Position numbers and translations under genes: made by a program
The notes under the pieces: generated by a model
The model's input: only the letters and a program-made list of their open reading frames with translations
Databases searched by the model: none
What the model was told of the DNA's origin: nothing
Shown here: piece by piece, positions 32,765-43,587 of the stretch
Numbering within the stretch: position 1 is the first letter of the stretch
Layout: every line of letters starts with the position of its first letter
Assembly: GCA_036924285.1 (NCBI GenBank)
Contig: JAYKYS010000010.1
Span: 10,019,001-10,083,000 of the forward strand
Direction: 5' to 3'
Origin: Asterella californica
Lineage: Eukaryota; Streptophyta; Marchantiopsida; Marchantiales; Aytoniaceae
Length of the DNA: 64,000 bases

Positions 32765-34827
32765 TTCTTGGGAGCTTGTGTGTTCTTTCGTGTGAGTATT
32801 CCTCATTATGCACACATTGCCGAGCCTCTGTATGCACTTCTGAGAAAGGGAAGGAGGTTTACTTGGCGGCAAGAACATCATGAGACGATGGAGCAGCTGA
32901 AGGAGATTCTGAAGTCTCCACCTATACTAAGGAGGCTTAGCTACGAGAGCGGGAGATCTGTGGTACGAGTCCCAAGGCGATTGGATGGGCAGTTGGTCAA
33001 GAAGATGCAAAAGGTGTGCGGTTTGTTTCAAGGTTTGGAGCTCAGATCTTAACAGATAGACAGCATAACTATCCTCAAGTGAAGCGTGAGTTGTGGGGAG
33101 CTGTTACTGCTATGAAGGTAGATCGAGAGTTCTTGATAGGAGCTCGTGTGATACTAGAAACAGATTGTTTGCCTTTGTTGGATATGATAGCAAACTGCAA
33201 TACACCAGATATAGCAATGCTGCGATGGATTGCTTATGTCCGGAGTCTGAACCCTGAGCTAAAGCATATAGCAGGGAAGGACAATCCAGTTGCAGATATG
33301 TTATCTAGGGCTCGTTATACAGATGAGGATGAGATGTTTGCAGAGGTGGAGAATGAAGAGAGGAGAGACGTTTAGTGCCAAGTTGGTCAGCAGACTTCAG
33401 ACTTGGAACCACTGTCATTCAACGAGGAGTCCTACACGAATAAGTTTCGTGATATTGGATTTTATCTGAGTTCGTTATCCAAGAGAGAAGGATGGAGTGA
33501 TGCAGAGTTCAAGGAGATCAGACGGAAGGCGTACAGCTACCTTCTACGTGAAGGTTATCTGTGGAAACGTCCGAAGAGAAGAGACGGGATGCTTGCTAGA
33601 GTGGTGGATGATCAACCGACGAAGCTGAATCTGCTGAAAGAGTTTCATGACACTTTGTGGGCTGGACACCGTGGAGTATGTGCTACTTACACGAAGATGA
33701 AGGAGCGTTATTGGTGGAAGGGTTTGTATCAAGACGTGGTGGACTTTGTTGGGTCATGTCTGCACTGCCAGTTCTACTCTAAAGTCCGTTACAGAAATGG
33801 ACTTGTACCTACTTATCCACCTAGTATTCATTTTCAGTGGGTTCTTGATCTTGTGATGATGCCACTGGGGCTATGGGGGATGCGTTACTTGGTGTTGGCT
33901 CGAGAGGATCTCTCCAACTATGTGGAGGGACGAGCACTACGGACGAAGACTACAAAGAATATCTGCAGGTTTGTGCTTGAAGATATCATCTGTCGTTATG
34001 GATCGGTTGGGAGATTACGTGCAGATAGAGGCGAGTTGAGAGGCGCTGAAGTGAAGGAGTTTTTTGCTCGTTATGGAGTAAAGCTTCGACTTACCACTGT
34101 TATGAATCCAGAGGGCATTGGTAAGAGTGAACGAGGACACCCTTCTATTGTTCATGCTTTAGTGAAAGCATATGATGGTAGGCCTAGAGAATGGCCGATA
34201 CTACTTCCATTTGCTTTGTGGGCTGATAGAACTACACACTGTACCACGACTGACTATATGCCAGTTGAGCTTATGTTGGGGCAGAAACCGATCATGCCTG
34301 CTGAGGAGGACTTTCCTACGTGGGCTACGTTATCATGGGAAGATGGTATAGATCGTGCTTCACTCCTTGCTTTACGTATTAGGCAGTTGGAGCGAAGGGA
34401 GGAGGATCTTGCTGATGCGCAGGAGAGGCTGAAGGTGGCTCGAGTCAGAAACAAGGAACGTTTTGACAAGACTCACCGACTACGACCGAAGCCAATACAT
34501 GTTGGTGATTGGGTTCTGGTATATGATAGCACGTTGGAGAATCAGCATTCTACACTCCGTAAGTTCTCTCGAAGATGGTTCGGGCCTTATGTTGTGCTAG
34601 ATGTGTATGAGAATGCCACTTATAGTTTGCGTGAGTTGGATGGTACTCTTTTGAAGCTATATGTGGCTGGCAAACGTGTGAAACTGTTCAAGAGACGCGG
34701 AGAGTCAGTTGAGTTATTCAACTTTCTGGAATCAGAGCTGAGAACAACAAGAGACGAAGATGTCTCAATTTCTGAAGAGACTGAGGCGGAGGAAAGCGAT
34801 GATGAAGAAGAACAAACAGAAGACTGA
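32765..34827 (+). pseudogene. E2 pol, C-terminal part (RNase H, integrase)
   Basis: It resumes at FLGACVFFRVSIPHYAH. Compared with E3, about 13 bases are missing near 32,966, which removes the first catalytic Asp of RNase H (TVDTSP in E4) and shifts the frame. A TAG at 33,373-33,375 replaces a Trp codon after the RNase H. From 33,403 the integrase is open to the end, with the HHCC finger, DRGEL, GKSER (34 residues between the last Asp and Glu) and WFGPYVV; the C terminus is acidic. The copy cannot make a working Pol. Confidence 0.88.
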
Positions 34828-34857
34828 GGAGATTGACACATACCGGAGGATGTGCAG

Positions 34858-34873
34858 GTTTGGAGGGGGTGGA
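34858..34873 (+). promoter_or_regulatory. E2 polypurine tract
   Basis: GTTTGGAGGGGGTGGA is directly before the 3' LTR, as in E1 and E4. Confidence 0.8.
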
Positions 34874-36259
34874 TGTCGTGATGTGAATCATTTCGCATAG
34901 TAAATGATTCACTTCTCTGTCAGGCGTTAGTCTCTCTGAGTGAAGTTAAGACCTCAGAGAAGTCTATTTTTGGAAGATGTTATATATTTTGAGTCTTAGT
35001 AGGTTGATTATCATGTTGATAGAGTTTAAGCTCATGGGTTATATTTGCGTGTCGTCTATGCACACTTTCTAGCTGATTTAAGTTAATTTTCGGGGCTGCG
35101 TGTCGTTTTAGGTAGTTAAGTTGTACGCTGGCACTCTAGGGGGCTTGACGTGGTTGCCTATGAGTGTAGATAAGTTACCAGGTAGTTTAAGGCACAAAAT
35201 GACAACCAAATGGAGCTATGAACTCCCATTGGTCCATTTTTATCTTTTGTAAAACTCTAAGTTTAGAAACAGAGCTCTAGAGTGGATTTCGAGCATTTGG
35301 TGAGGACACTACGAAATCTGAGAGCACAGGGAGATAGAGCTCGTCGAGCCAAGCACTGTCAATGAAATTCTTGATCGATTTGGATCAATAAACAAGGAGT
35401 TATGCCCAATTGAAGTTCGGATTGTGCCAAAACTGCATCACTTTTGTTGATTTTGGGGTTTTGAGTGTCATTGCAGCAGAATTGAGGAAATCGCTTCAAA
35501 CCTTCGTGGTTACGTTCACTGCCAGCCGGGCTACGACTGTCAAAAACGTTTCAAGTGATTTGAGTTACTGAGTAATTCAGGGCGGCCGCTGAAGCAGAGG
35601 GGGTCCGAAAAGCTCTCAATCTGGAACAGCAACTTCAGAGAGCGAGATCTGGAGTTCTGTGTGGAATCAGGAGGCCCAACTTCACAGGAGTGTTCAGCAA
35701 GCTGTGTACTGCAAATCCTGTAAGAATTTCCCAAAGTGATCAAGCCAATTCCTTGTTATAGGTCGAAATAGCTGTCTGGGTACCAGAAACTGCCGTAATT
35801 TCTCTACTCAGAAAGTTTCTGCTCATATCTTAGTGCTCTGAATTGATCTGAAGCTGCAATTTCGTATGTGTATCCAGTAGAACCTCATTTACATGTAGGA
35901 GGAGTTCTGAAGTCTGAACCTTCACATATTTCTTGATCTTGAGTGTCAAAGTTCGCTATCTTAATTTTTACAACTTTGGACCATCTGATCTTATCATTGC
36001 TAGTTAAGCCTGAACTTTGCTTCCTGAACATATCAGAAGAGCCTAGAGACTTATATGAGTGTTTTTCAGTATCACCTTGAGACCTGAAGCCTATCCTTTG
36101 AGTAAACCAGCCACAGCCAGGAGCCCAAGTAGCTTATATCCCAAGTAGCTTTGAGCTGCCCAAGTAGCTTTGAGCTTCCCTGAGTAGATTGAACACAGTC
36201 TTCAAGCTCATATCACAGCCAGAAGGTTCGCCCTTCCCAGGAAGACTCTCTACTCGACA
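34874..36259 (+). repeat. E2 3' LTR (1,386 bp)
   Basis: It is 86 bp longer than the 5' LTR. About 25 bp are extra near 35,960, and about 60 bp near 36,125-36,195, where CCCAAGTAGCTT is repeated three times. The stretch also includes a part (GAGTAGATTGAACACAG) that E3's LTR has, so the 5' LTR of E2 probably lost some sequence while this one gained repeats. It ends CTCGACA. Confidence 0.9.
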
Positions 36260-36263
36260 CCGA

Positions 36264-38404
36264 GTGAATGATGAAAGGTTGACCAAGAATGAGCGGGTAT
36301 GATGTTGCTTCCTGAACAAAGAAGTTTGCTCGATAGCAATATCACCTACGCGCACTCTGATGTCTGGACAAGCTCCATACAAGTCTCCTCTTGTGTTGTT
36401 GGCTGCTCTTATGACCCACCTATGCTTTGTGTCGATCGACCACTTCTTCCTCTTGTACAGCTCCTTCGACATGATGTTGATTTCTGATCCATGATCGATC
36501 AGAGCAACCACCGGCTCATCCAAGTCTCCGATTCTCACCAACGTCTCCGTTGTAGCTCGAGCCCAGTGTGACTGTGGCTGTAATGACTTGAACTCTTCTT
36601 CCCATCCTCCTCTTTATCCTCGAAATGCACCCTGCGTCTTCGATCTCGTTCTTCCTCTGAAGACTAAACACTGCACATTGCAAGCTCTCTCTTCTCATCC
36701 ACAGACATCCTAGTATCCAAGGCATGCGATAAATCAGTTTCACCCGTAATCTGTCGCTTCCGTTTGATGAGTACGTTTGAAGCCTCGATGTCCGACTGTA
36801 GTTTATATGCAGCTGGCTTACCCTTCTCCTTCTGAAACTCCTTGCTCTTACTTTCGATGGAGAAGGAGCATCATCCATCGATAGATCTTGAGCTCTTGCA
36901 TCTTGAAGCTCTTGACGAACCTTCTCTCCTCGAGTCTGTCTCTTTGAAGAAGTCCCTTCCCCTGAATCCTCTGAATCTCGCCTTCTCTTCTCTTTCAACA
37001 AGGCTTCGTGTTGGTTCTTGGCGATGTAAGCATGCACCGATAGAGCTTCGATCGGATCCTCCCATCCAGTATCCTTCCGGATCGTAGCAGCTGTTCTCAG
37101 CAACGTCTCACGTGCCATCTTCCCTTTCTGTTTCATGGAGATGGCAGATGACCACAATCCACGTGGCTCAACTTGTCCGTTAAAACCTTTCTCAGCTTGA
37201 TCCTCAATACTTGTGCCATAAGTTCCAGCTTCCATCATTGCAACTGCTTGCGCTGATAGGTGGTCCTCAACCAACTTCTTCATCCCTCCTCTACCAAAGT
37301 TGGTCTGAAGAAGTGCACTAGTATCCCTCAGCGCTATCTTTCCATCCTTCCAGAAGATCACTCCTTGCTGCAGAATATCAGTGAACTCCTTGCAATCTCT
37401 GCGCGGATGATTAGTACCATCGTACCAGATACACCGCTGGATCCAACCTTGCTTCTCAACCGGTCTTGTCCCGCTTGTAGACCCCTTCTCTTCCAATCTT
37501 GTGAGCTTGATCTGCAGATCGCGCATTCCATGAAAAATCTCCTCAAGGTTTGAATCATCCTTCTTCGGAGATACCATAGGTGCTTGAACAACTGGAACGA
37601 CTGGAACAGCTAGAGCAACTGGTACTACCTGTCTAGCAACAGGAACCACTGATCGGACTATAGGAACAGGTGTTATAGCTGTAGGTGTTGGCGCCAGTCT
37701 CATGACAGGAACCTTCTCTCGTCTCCGCTCCCTCTTGGTAAGCAGACCAACAGCTTCCTCAACCTTCTTCCAGCTACTGGTCAATCCATCGTCCTCCTCT
37801 TCCAGAAGTACCTCTAGCTTCTCCTGCAACTTCTCATCTGCAGCTCGAAGAAATAGCTCTGTCTTGTTGGACTGCAGAGTCAACTTCTCCATCCTAGTCA
37901 GCCGTGAAAACTGCTTCTCAAACTCCCTGAGCAACTCAGTAGCTTGTAGACTCTTCCTTGGTTGCTCAACCCACTCCAACAATGACTTCTTGGTGACTCG
38001 ATCAGAGTCCTCCAAGAAGTACTCATCCATCAAAGCACGGGCAAACGTCTCCCAATCCTTGTTAAAATGCTTCGTTAGCATTTTAGCATGATCCCTAATC
38101 TCTGGAGCTGCTGCTAACTCAAACGTCTCAATCATCTTTCTTCTAAGACCCGGTTCAGCTCCATCTCCTTCACATAATGTCTCAAATACCTTGAGACATC
38201 TCTTCCATCAAACTGGTCAATCCTGCTGACCACCGCTTGTAGCGCCTTTGTTGCCAAAGCTTCCTTCCGTTCATTAGACTGTTGCTGCCGTAAGAACATA
38301 GTGAAAGCTTGGAACATCGATGCAGTCGCCGGATCCAACTGCACCTTCGGCAACCCACCTGAACCACTAGCTCCATCTCCATCACCTTTCCCATCCCCAC
38401 TCAT
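36264..38404 (-). pseudogene. E1 Gag-protease, N-terminal and middle part
   Basis: The probable start is the ATG at 38,404 (Met-Ser-Gly-Asp). The F1 capsid-like region follows, but a frameshift near 38,132 splits it. The knuckle reads CIWYDGTNHPRRDC, so its second Cys became Tyr. Compared with E4, around 36,770-36,800 a block of roughly 40 codons is missing between the DIE and IKRKRQ motifs, and frames shift again before the protease, which reads IDHGSEIN near 36,480. The remainder lies beyond E2 at 17,347-17,517. Confidence 0.85.
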
Positions 38405-38459
38405 GACTGCCAATCTCTTCTTCAAAGTTCACACACAGAAGAAATCTCCACCCCAGACC

Positions 38460-38477
38460 TTCACGTCGAGTTCACCA
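38460..38477 (-). promoter_or_regulatory. E1 primer binding site
   Basis: On the minus strand TGGTGAACTCGACGTGAA lies 7 nt inside the 5' LTR. E4 has the same sequence. It differs from the E2/E3 site, so the two F1 branches use different primers. The tRNA is not identified. Confidence 0.6.
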
Positions 38478-38484
38478 CCGTATC

Positions 38485-40498
38485 TGTCGGATATTGCGTG
38501 AAGGATGTCTAGGAAAACGTGAGGTTCCTGGCTGTGGAGATGTTGTGTGCTGAAACAGAGAAGAGACAGAGAAAAACAACCACGAAAACGAACGCTGCGA
38601 TATATACACTCCAAATGTATGTACACTGTCGGTTCTTTCTCCTAAGAGCACAAAACTGAGAACCAGACCAGAGCAGTCTGTAACCTGCTTCAAAAGCCTT
38701 TGAAACAACCCTTGAATCACAACCCTGACCCAAAACCACCGAAGCGTAGCTCAAAACAAGAGAAACTTCCCTTTGCTAACAAGCAGAGCCACAACAGTAT
38801 CACGCGATCCAAACCCAAGTCCAAACCACATCCATGTACAAGTTCTTAGCTAAAGCTAGCTACCACAAGCTGTATATAGCCAACCAGAACTCTAACGAAC
38901 TTAAAAGAGCAAAACCCGTAGCGAAGAAACTGAAAAAGGCCTATCTGTGAACTTCCTCCTTTCGCTGAACGGACTTCATGTCGATAGGGTCTCCTCCGCT
39001 GACTCCGTTAACCCAAAAAACCTTCAGATCCCACTCCCAACAGCCGAGATATCACCGATTTTCGGTCGTAGGTGACAGAACTTTCAAAAACTCTTCCCTA
39101 CGGCTTAAAATCGCACACACCGCAAAAGAAGGTTCGTCTAAACTGATATCCGTCTTCCCTGGCAGATAGATCTAGCTATCACGAACCCAACGAGACTCCA
39201 AACAAGCCGTTTGGAGTTCTCCTTGCAAACTCACGCAAGAAATTTGGTCGCAGGTTGCAAAAAAACTAACGTAAATCAGCTCCCTACGGCTCAAACTTGC
39301 TCACCACACCCAAACCAACAATCCAATTCACGTACAGTCTCCTCCTATGCGTACATGAAGACTCCCTGATCGCGTAGACACCAAGAACGAAGAGCTTGGC
39401 TCACCGATCGCGAAGAACAATCTAATCTCAGGTCGCAGGCGATGAAAAACCTGACGCAAGCGTTTCCCTACGGGCCAATTTCACTCAGAACTCCCAAACC
39501 GCCCGATGAAACTTCGTATCGTCTTCAATTTCCTGAAGAACTCGTTGTTCTGATCCTGATGGATCCAAGGACAGCAAATTTGGACTCCGGAACGGCCCGG
39601 ACGGTCCAACTCTCCTTCACAAGTAACTGAAAATCCCAAATCTGCTTCCTGCGTCTCAATTTCCCCTAGAACACAACCCCGATCCGTCTCTTCAAGAACC
39701 ATCTTAACATGTGCGTAGCCTGCACAGATCTGAACCCGATGACACCTTGCGCGCGTGTATTGGACTTCCCAATTCTCCAAAACGTTCACCGACAAGTCGC
39801 AGGAACAAGCAAACCCCTTAAGCAACCCCCTTACGTCAGTCTCTGTACGTACAATTTTCTATCATTAATAATGAAGCAGGCCCCTTGTGTCTTTGATATA
39901 GCGCCTGAAGCCTCAAATACCCAGTCAGCAAGTAAACTAAGGCCTAGCTTGATTTTACCTTCTTTCGAGTCGCATAACTTCTTCACTAGATGTCCAAGCG
40001 AAGTAAACAAGATGCCCATGGAAAGCTGACAACTAGCTCTACCCATCTATGTGATGAAAGTGAAGATCCGAAGTTGCGTCAAAAGCCCGTAAGCTGGGGT
40101 CTAGCTTGTTTTCTCCATCTTTCGAGTCTTGTAACTTTTCCACTAGGCGTCCAAACGAAGTAGATGAAGTGCCTATGGAAAGCTGACAAGGAGCTCTATC
40201 CACTGATGAGATAGAAGTGAAGATCCGAAGTTGTGCCAAAAATCCGTAAGCTGGGGCCTAGCTTGTTTTCTCCATCTTTCGAGTCCTGTAACTTCTCCAC
40301 TAGGCGTCCAAACGAAGTAGATGAAGTGTCTATGGAAAGCTGACAAGGAGCTCTACCAATCTATGCGATGAAAATAGAGATCCGAAATGATGCCAAAAGT
40401 CCATAAGCTGAGGCCTAGCTTATCTTTGTCATGAGTGTTTGTGGAGCGACAAGCATCGAAGAGTGAATTTCAGATAGGAGCCGGTCCACGACACGACA
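38485..40498 (-). repeat. E1 5' LTR (2,014 bp)
   Basis: Partner of 11,801-13,805, with the same tandem 157-bp units near its right end. The plus-strand edges are TGTCGGATAT and CACGACACGACA. Confidence 0.9.
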
Positions 40499-40502
40499 AC
40501 GT

Positions 40503-42186
40503 CGATTGTGAAAACCAAAAAAGAAGATGGATTTTTTTGAGTGAATTACTTGCCTAGCTCCTAAGTTTGAGGTCTTGCTTGAGTTTTTTTTTTTAAACCG
40601 ATTGTCGAGGGCCGAGACAGAATTTTATTACTTGGATAAGGGAAACATTCTAATACAATCGGCGTGCCCGGACCTGCAAGAAAACCCGAGATCGGGATAA
40701 CTCGCAAGCACCAAGCTCATCCTCCACCTCTTGCCCGAATCGTTAATCTCCTCGACCAGAGATAAATTCACCCTAGCACTTGTCCGCATCGTGTCATCGC
40801 CACCACGATCGGTTGTGGTGGCGATGAGCATTTGCTCGTGAGGGACAACATCCTTATGGTCCTCAAATTCGACACTTTTGTCGTGATGGTGCGATCTCTT
40901 CTGAGACTGGCACCCCTAGACGGCGGGATCTCCGGGTAGATCGGGTTGGAGGTCAAAAGCGAATTAACGACCTTGCGAGTCGTCATCGAGCAAGGCCCCT
41001 TCCTCGTATCAGTTTCCATGCTAATGATGTCAATAAGCTGCACGACCTCCGAGGTGAGCGGCGACCGAGAACACGTCCAAGTATCTTTTCTGACACCATA
41101 ACCCTTATTGTTCGTGAAAGACAAGGACGTGACAAGCAACATGAGGGTAGTATTCGACCGGCCCCACCTCACCATGACCTCCTTGCCAACATCCTCCTCA
41201 TCATTCTCCAGGCGAAGCTCTTGATTGCGCCGGACCAGGTTTGGAGTCAGATTTCTGTCGTCCTGCTTCCGCACCCTCCGTCTAGTTTGACTCCGGTCTG
41301 AAAAGCAAGTATTGTGCCCCTCGCTTCGGCTCGTCGCCATGTTCCTTCTGCAGTGCCTTCTTCGATTCCTTCTGCGATTGTTGAATGGATTAGACATCCT
41401 GGAGATTAGGGTTCAGGTTTAAGTCCAGTTCTCCTCTCTGTCTCTCTCGCTGGATCTCCTGAACTTTCCCTACCGTAGCCATCGCTTCTTGTCAAGCCTT
41501 TTTGTTATCTCGACTAGCATCTTCTCTTCAATTCGTCCACAAGGTTTTAGCAACCCCAATCAATATCCTCACCGCAAGTCTGTCTGTCTTGTGGCCACAA
41601 AAGATCCTATCGGTCTTTTCCTTCCATATTGCTTGAGTGTGTTCCACCAGAATGTGAGTCAAAGCAGGTTGGACCTTCTTGTGTTGAGCGCCATGTCAAT
41701 CGTCGAGAGTAATCTGCTTCTTTCCTCGTAGTTCACATTGCACCGGGGGTCATGAAGTCTGAACCTTCCCCATCTGTCTTTAGCGACCGGGCACTCCCAG
41801 AACATATGTTCTATCGTTTCGGTCACCAGACACCCCCTCGGACAAAGACCTTCGTCAATATTCATCTGCAAGGCTCGAGAGTTAGTGAAGAAATCTCAGT
41901 GTAGCATTCTCCATAGCCACACATTAGTCCTCATTGTCCCGCCCTTTCCCCAAACTTCCCTCCATCTGCTTTCTCATATCAGGTCCAAGTCCCTCACACC
42001 CCACCGTTCGTTTAGCTTGTTATAATATGATGGTTTAGCAGGGAGCAAGCCTTTCCAGGTTCTTAGATCGAGACCTCACCCCTTCGAGAGTTGATTTCTG
42101 TTCGCCCAGGCCTAGCTATCGCTCTCATGCAGGCCTCTTGAGAAGGTGGCCGTCTCACCGGCCCACCTAGATAGTCTAGCCAGCGC
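40503..42186 (-). pseudogene. LINE (non-LTR retrotransposon) 3' remnant
   Basis: Reading the minus strand downward from 42,186 gives an RT C-terminal region typical of plant LINEs (ALARLSRWAGE, WKGLLPAKPSYYNKLNERWG, REVWGKGG). A zf-RVT motif follows at about 41,770-41,860: CPRGC, then HMFWEC. After it come AIWKEKTDRIF-like residues. Stops and frameshifts are many. A run of 11 A on the minus strand (40,584-40,594) may be its poly-A tail. E3 sits directly on its right end, so the rest of the LINE may lie beyond E3. Confidence 0.7.
40768..41397 (-). other. 209-codon open frame in the LINE 3' part
   Basis: An open frame beginning ATG-Ser-Asn-Pro lies downstream of the zf-RVT part, in the same direction, and is followed by the A-run at 40,584-40,594. 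The product is rich in Arg, Ser and Thr with a very basic N terminus (NNRRRNRRRHCRRN) and has no recognisable domain. It could be an ORF1-like frame of a second LINE, an unusual LINE 3' ORF, or chance. Confidence 0.25.
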
Positions 42187-42190
42187 CCGG

Positions 42191-43518
42191 TGTCGTGATG
42201 TGAATCATTTTACATTGTAAATAATTCACCTCTCTATCAAGCGTTAGTCTCTCTGAGTGAAATTAGGACCTCAGAGAAGTCGACACTGGAGGATGTTATA
42301 TAATTTTGAGTCTTAGTAGGTTGATTACCATGTAGATGGAGTTAAGCTCATGGGTTGTAATTACGTGTCGCCCATGCATGCTTCCTAGCGAGGATTAGGT
42401 TATCTTTCGGGATTACGTGTCGTTTTACATGTCTTCGCATATAGTTTAGGGGTTACGCTGGCACTTTAGGGGCTTGACGTGATAGCCTATGTGCAAAATT
42501 AAGTCACCACGTGATTTGGGACACAAAAGGACAAGGGAGTGAAGCTATGAACTCTCATTGGTCCAATTTTGTCTTTGTGTACTGCTAAACTTAGTAGTAG
42601 GGGTCTTAAGAGGAGTTCGAGCATTTGGAGAGAAATCTTCGAAATCTGAGAGCACAGGGAGATAGGGTTCGTCATGCCAAGCACTGTCAGCAAAATTTTT
42701 GATCGATTTGGAGCAATAAAGAAGGAGTTATGGCTGATTGAAGTTCGATTTGTGTCAGAATTGCAGCACTTCTGTTGATTTTGGGGTTTTCGGTGTCAAT
42801 CGCAGTAGATTTGAGAAAATCGCTTCAAACCTTCGAGGTCGCGTTCATTTTCAGCAGGGCTACGACTGTCCCCAAATTTTCATGTCAATTCAAATTGTGA
42901 GTAATTCAGGGCGACCGATGAAGCAGAGGGGGTCCGAAAAGCTCTCAATCTAGAGCATCAACTTCAGAGAGCGAGATCTGGAGTTCTGTATACAATCAAG
43001 AGGCCAATTTCACAGGAGTGTTCAGCAAGCTGTGTACTGCAAATCCTGTAAGAATCTTTGTAAGTGATCGAGCCAATTCTCTGTTCTAGGTCGAAATAGC
43101 TGTCTGGGTACCAGAAATTGCCGTAATTTCTCTGCTCAGAACATTTCTGCCCATATCTCGACACTCTGATTTGATCTCAAGCTGAAACTTCGTGTGTATG
43201 GTCAGTAGGGCCTCATTTACATGTAGGAGGAGTTCTGAAGTCTGAACCATCGTATGTTTCTGATTCTGGACTGTTAAAGTTCGCTGTCTGACCTTATTAC
43301 TGCTAGTCTGACCTGATTTTCACTTCCTGAACATACTGAAGGGTCCATTCGACCTGAGTGAGTGTTTATACTGTTCTCTTTTGATCTGAAGCCTACCTCT
43401 GTATAGTAAGAAACCATAGCCCGAAGTCCAACGCTTCCATGAGTAGACTAAACACAGCCTTCAAGATCTATCACAGCCAGAAGATTCCGCCCTTCCCAAG
43501 AAAACTCTCAACTTGACA
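42191..43518 (+). repeat. E3 5' LTR (1,328 bp)
   Basis: TGTCGTGATG at the start and CTTGACA at the end. It is a diverged relative of the E2 LTR; the start-proximal inverted repeat is kept but imperfect (GTGAATCATTT with AAATAATTCAC). Spacer TC and a primer site TGGTGCTTCCACTGAGAG at 43,521 follow. Confidence 0.9.
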
Positions 43519-43587
43519 TCTGGTGCTTCCACTGAGAGATCTTGGGGTGATTGATTGAGAAGGTTGAGTTCACTACAAGGAGAAGAG

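Larger units (their letters stand above)
17522..36259 (+). mobile_element. E2: F1-family Ty3/gypsy element inserted in E1
   Basis: The LTRs are at 17,522-18,821 and 34,874-36,259, and the target duplication CCGA at 17,518-17,521 and 36,260-36,263. Removing E2 restores the colinear E1 protease region. E2 was later split by F2a in gag and by a now-solo LTR in pol. The two LTRs differ at roughly a dozen or more positions plus indels by eye, so the element is older than E4 and F2a. It has a gag frameshift, a pol stop and an RNase H deletion. Confidence 0.93.
11801..40498 (-). mobile_element. E1: F1-family Ty3/gypsy element, split by E2
   Basis: The element lies on the minus strand. Its 5' LTR is 38,485-40,498 and its 3' LTR 11,801-13,805. 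Gag starts at 38,404 and the integrase end is at 13,881. E2 was inserted in its protease region (17,522-36,259). ACGT occurs just outside both ends (11,792-11,795 and 40,499-40,502), but at the left five extra bases lie between it and the LTR. The coding region has a nonsense codon, frameshifts, an internal Gag deletion and a lost zinc-knuckle Cys, so the copy is dead. It is one of the oldest recognisable members of the nest. Confidence 0.9.
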
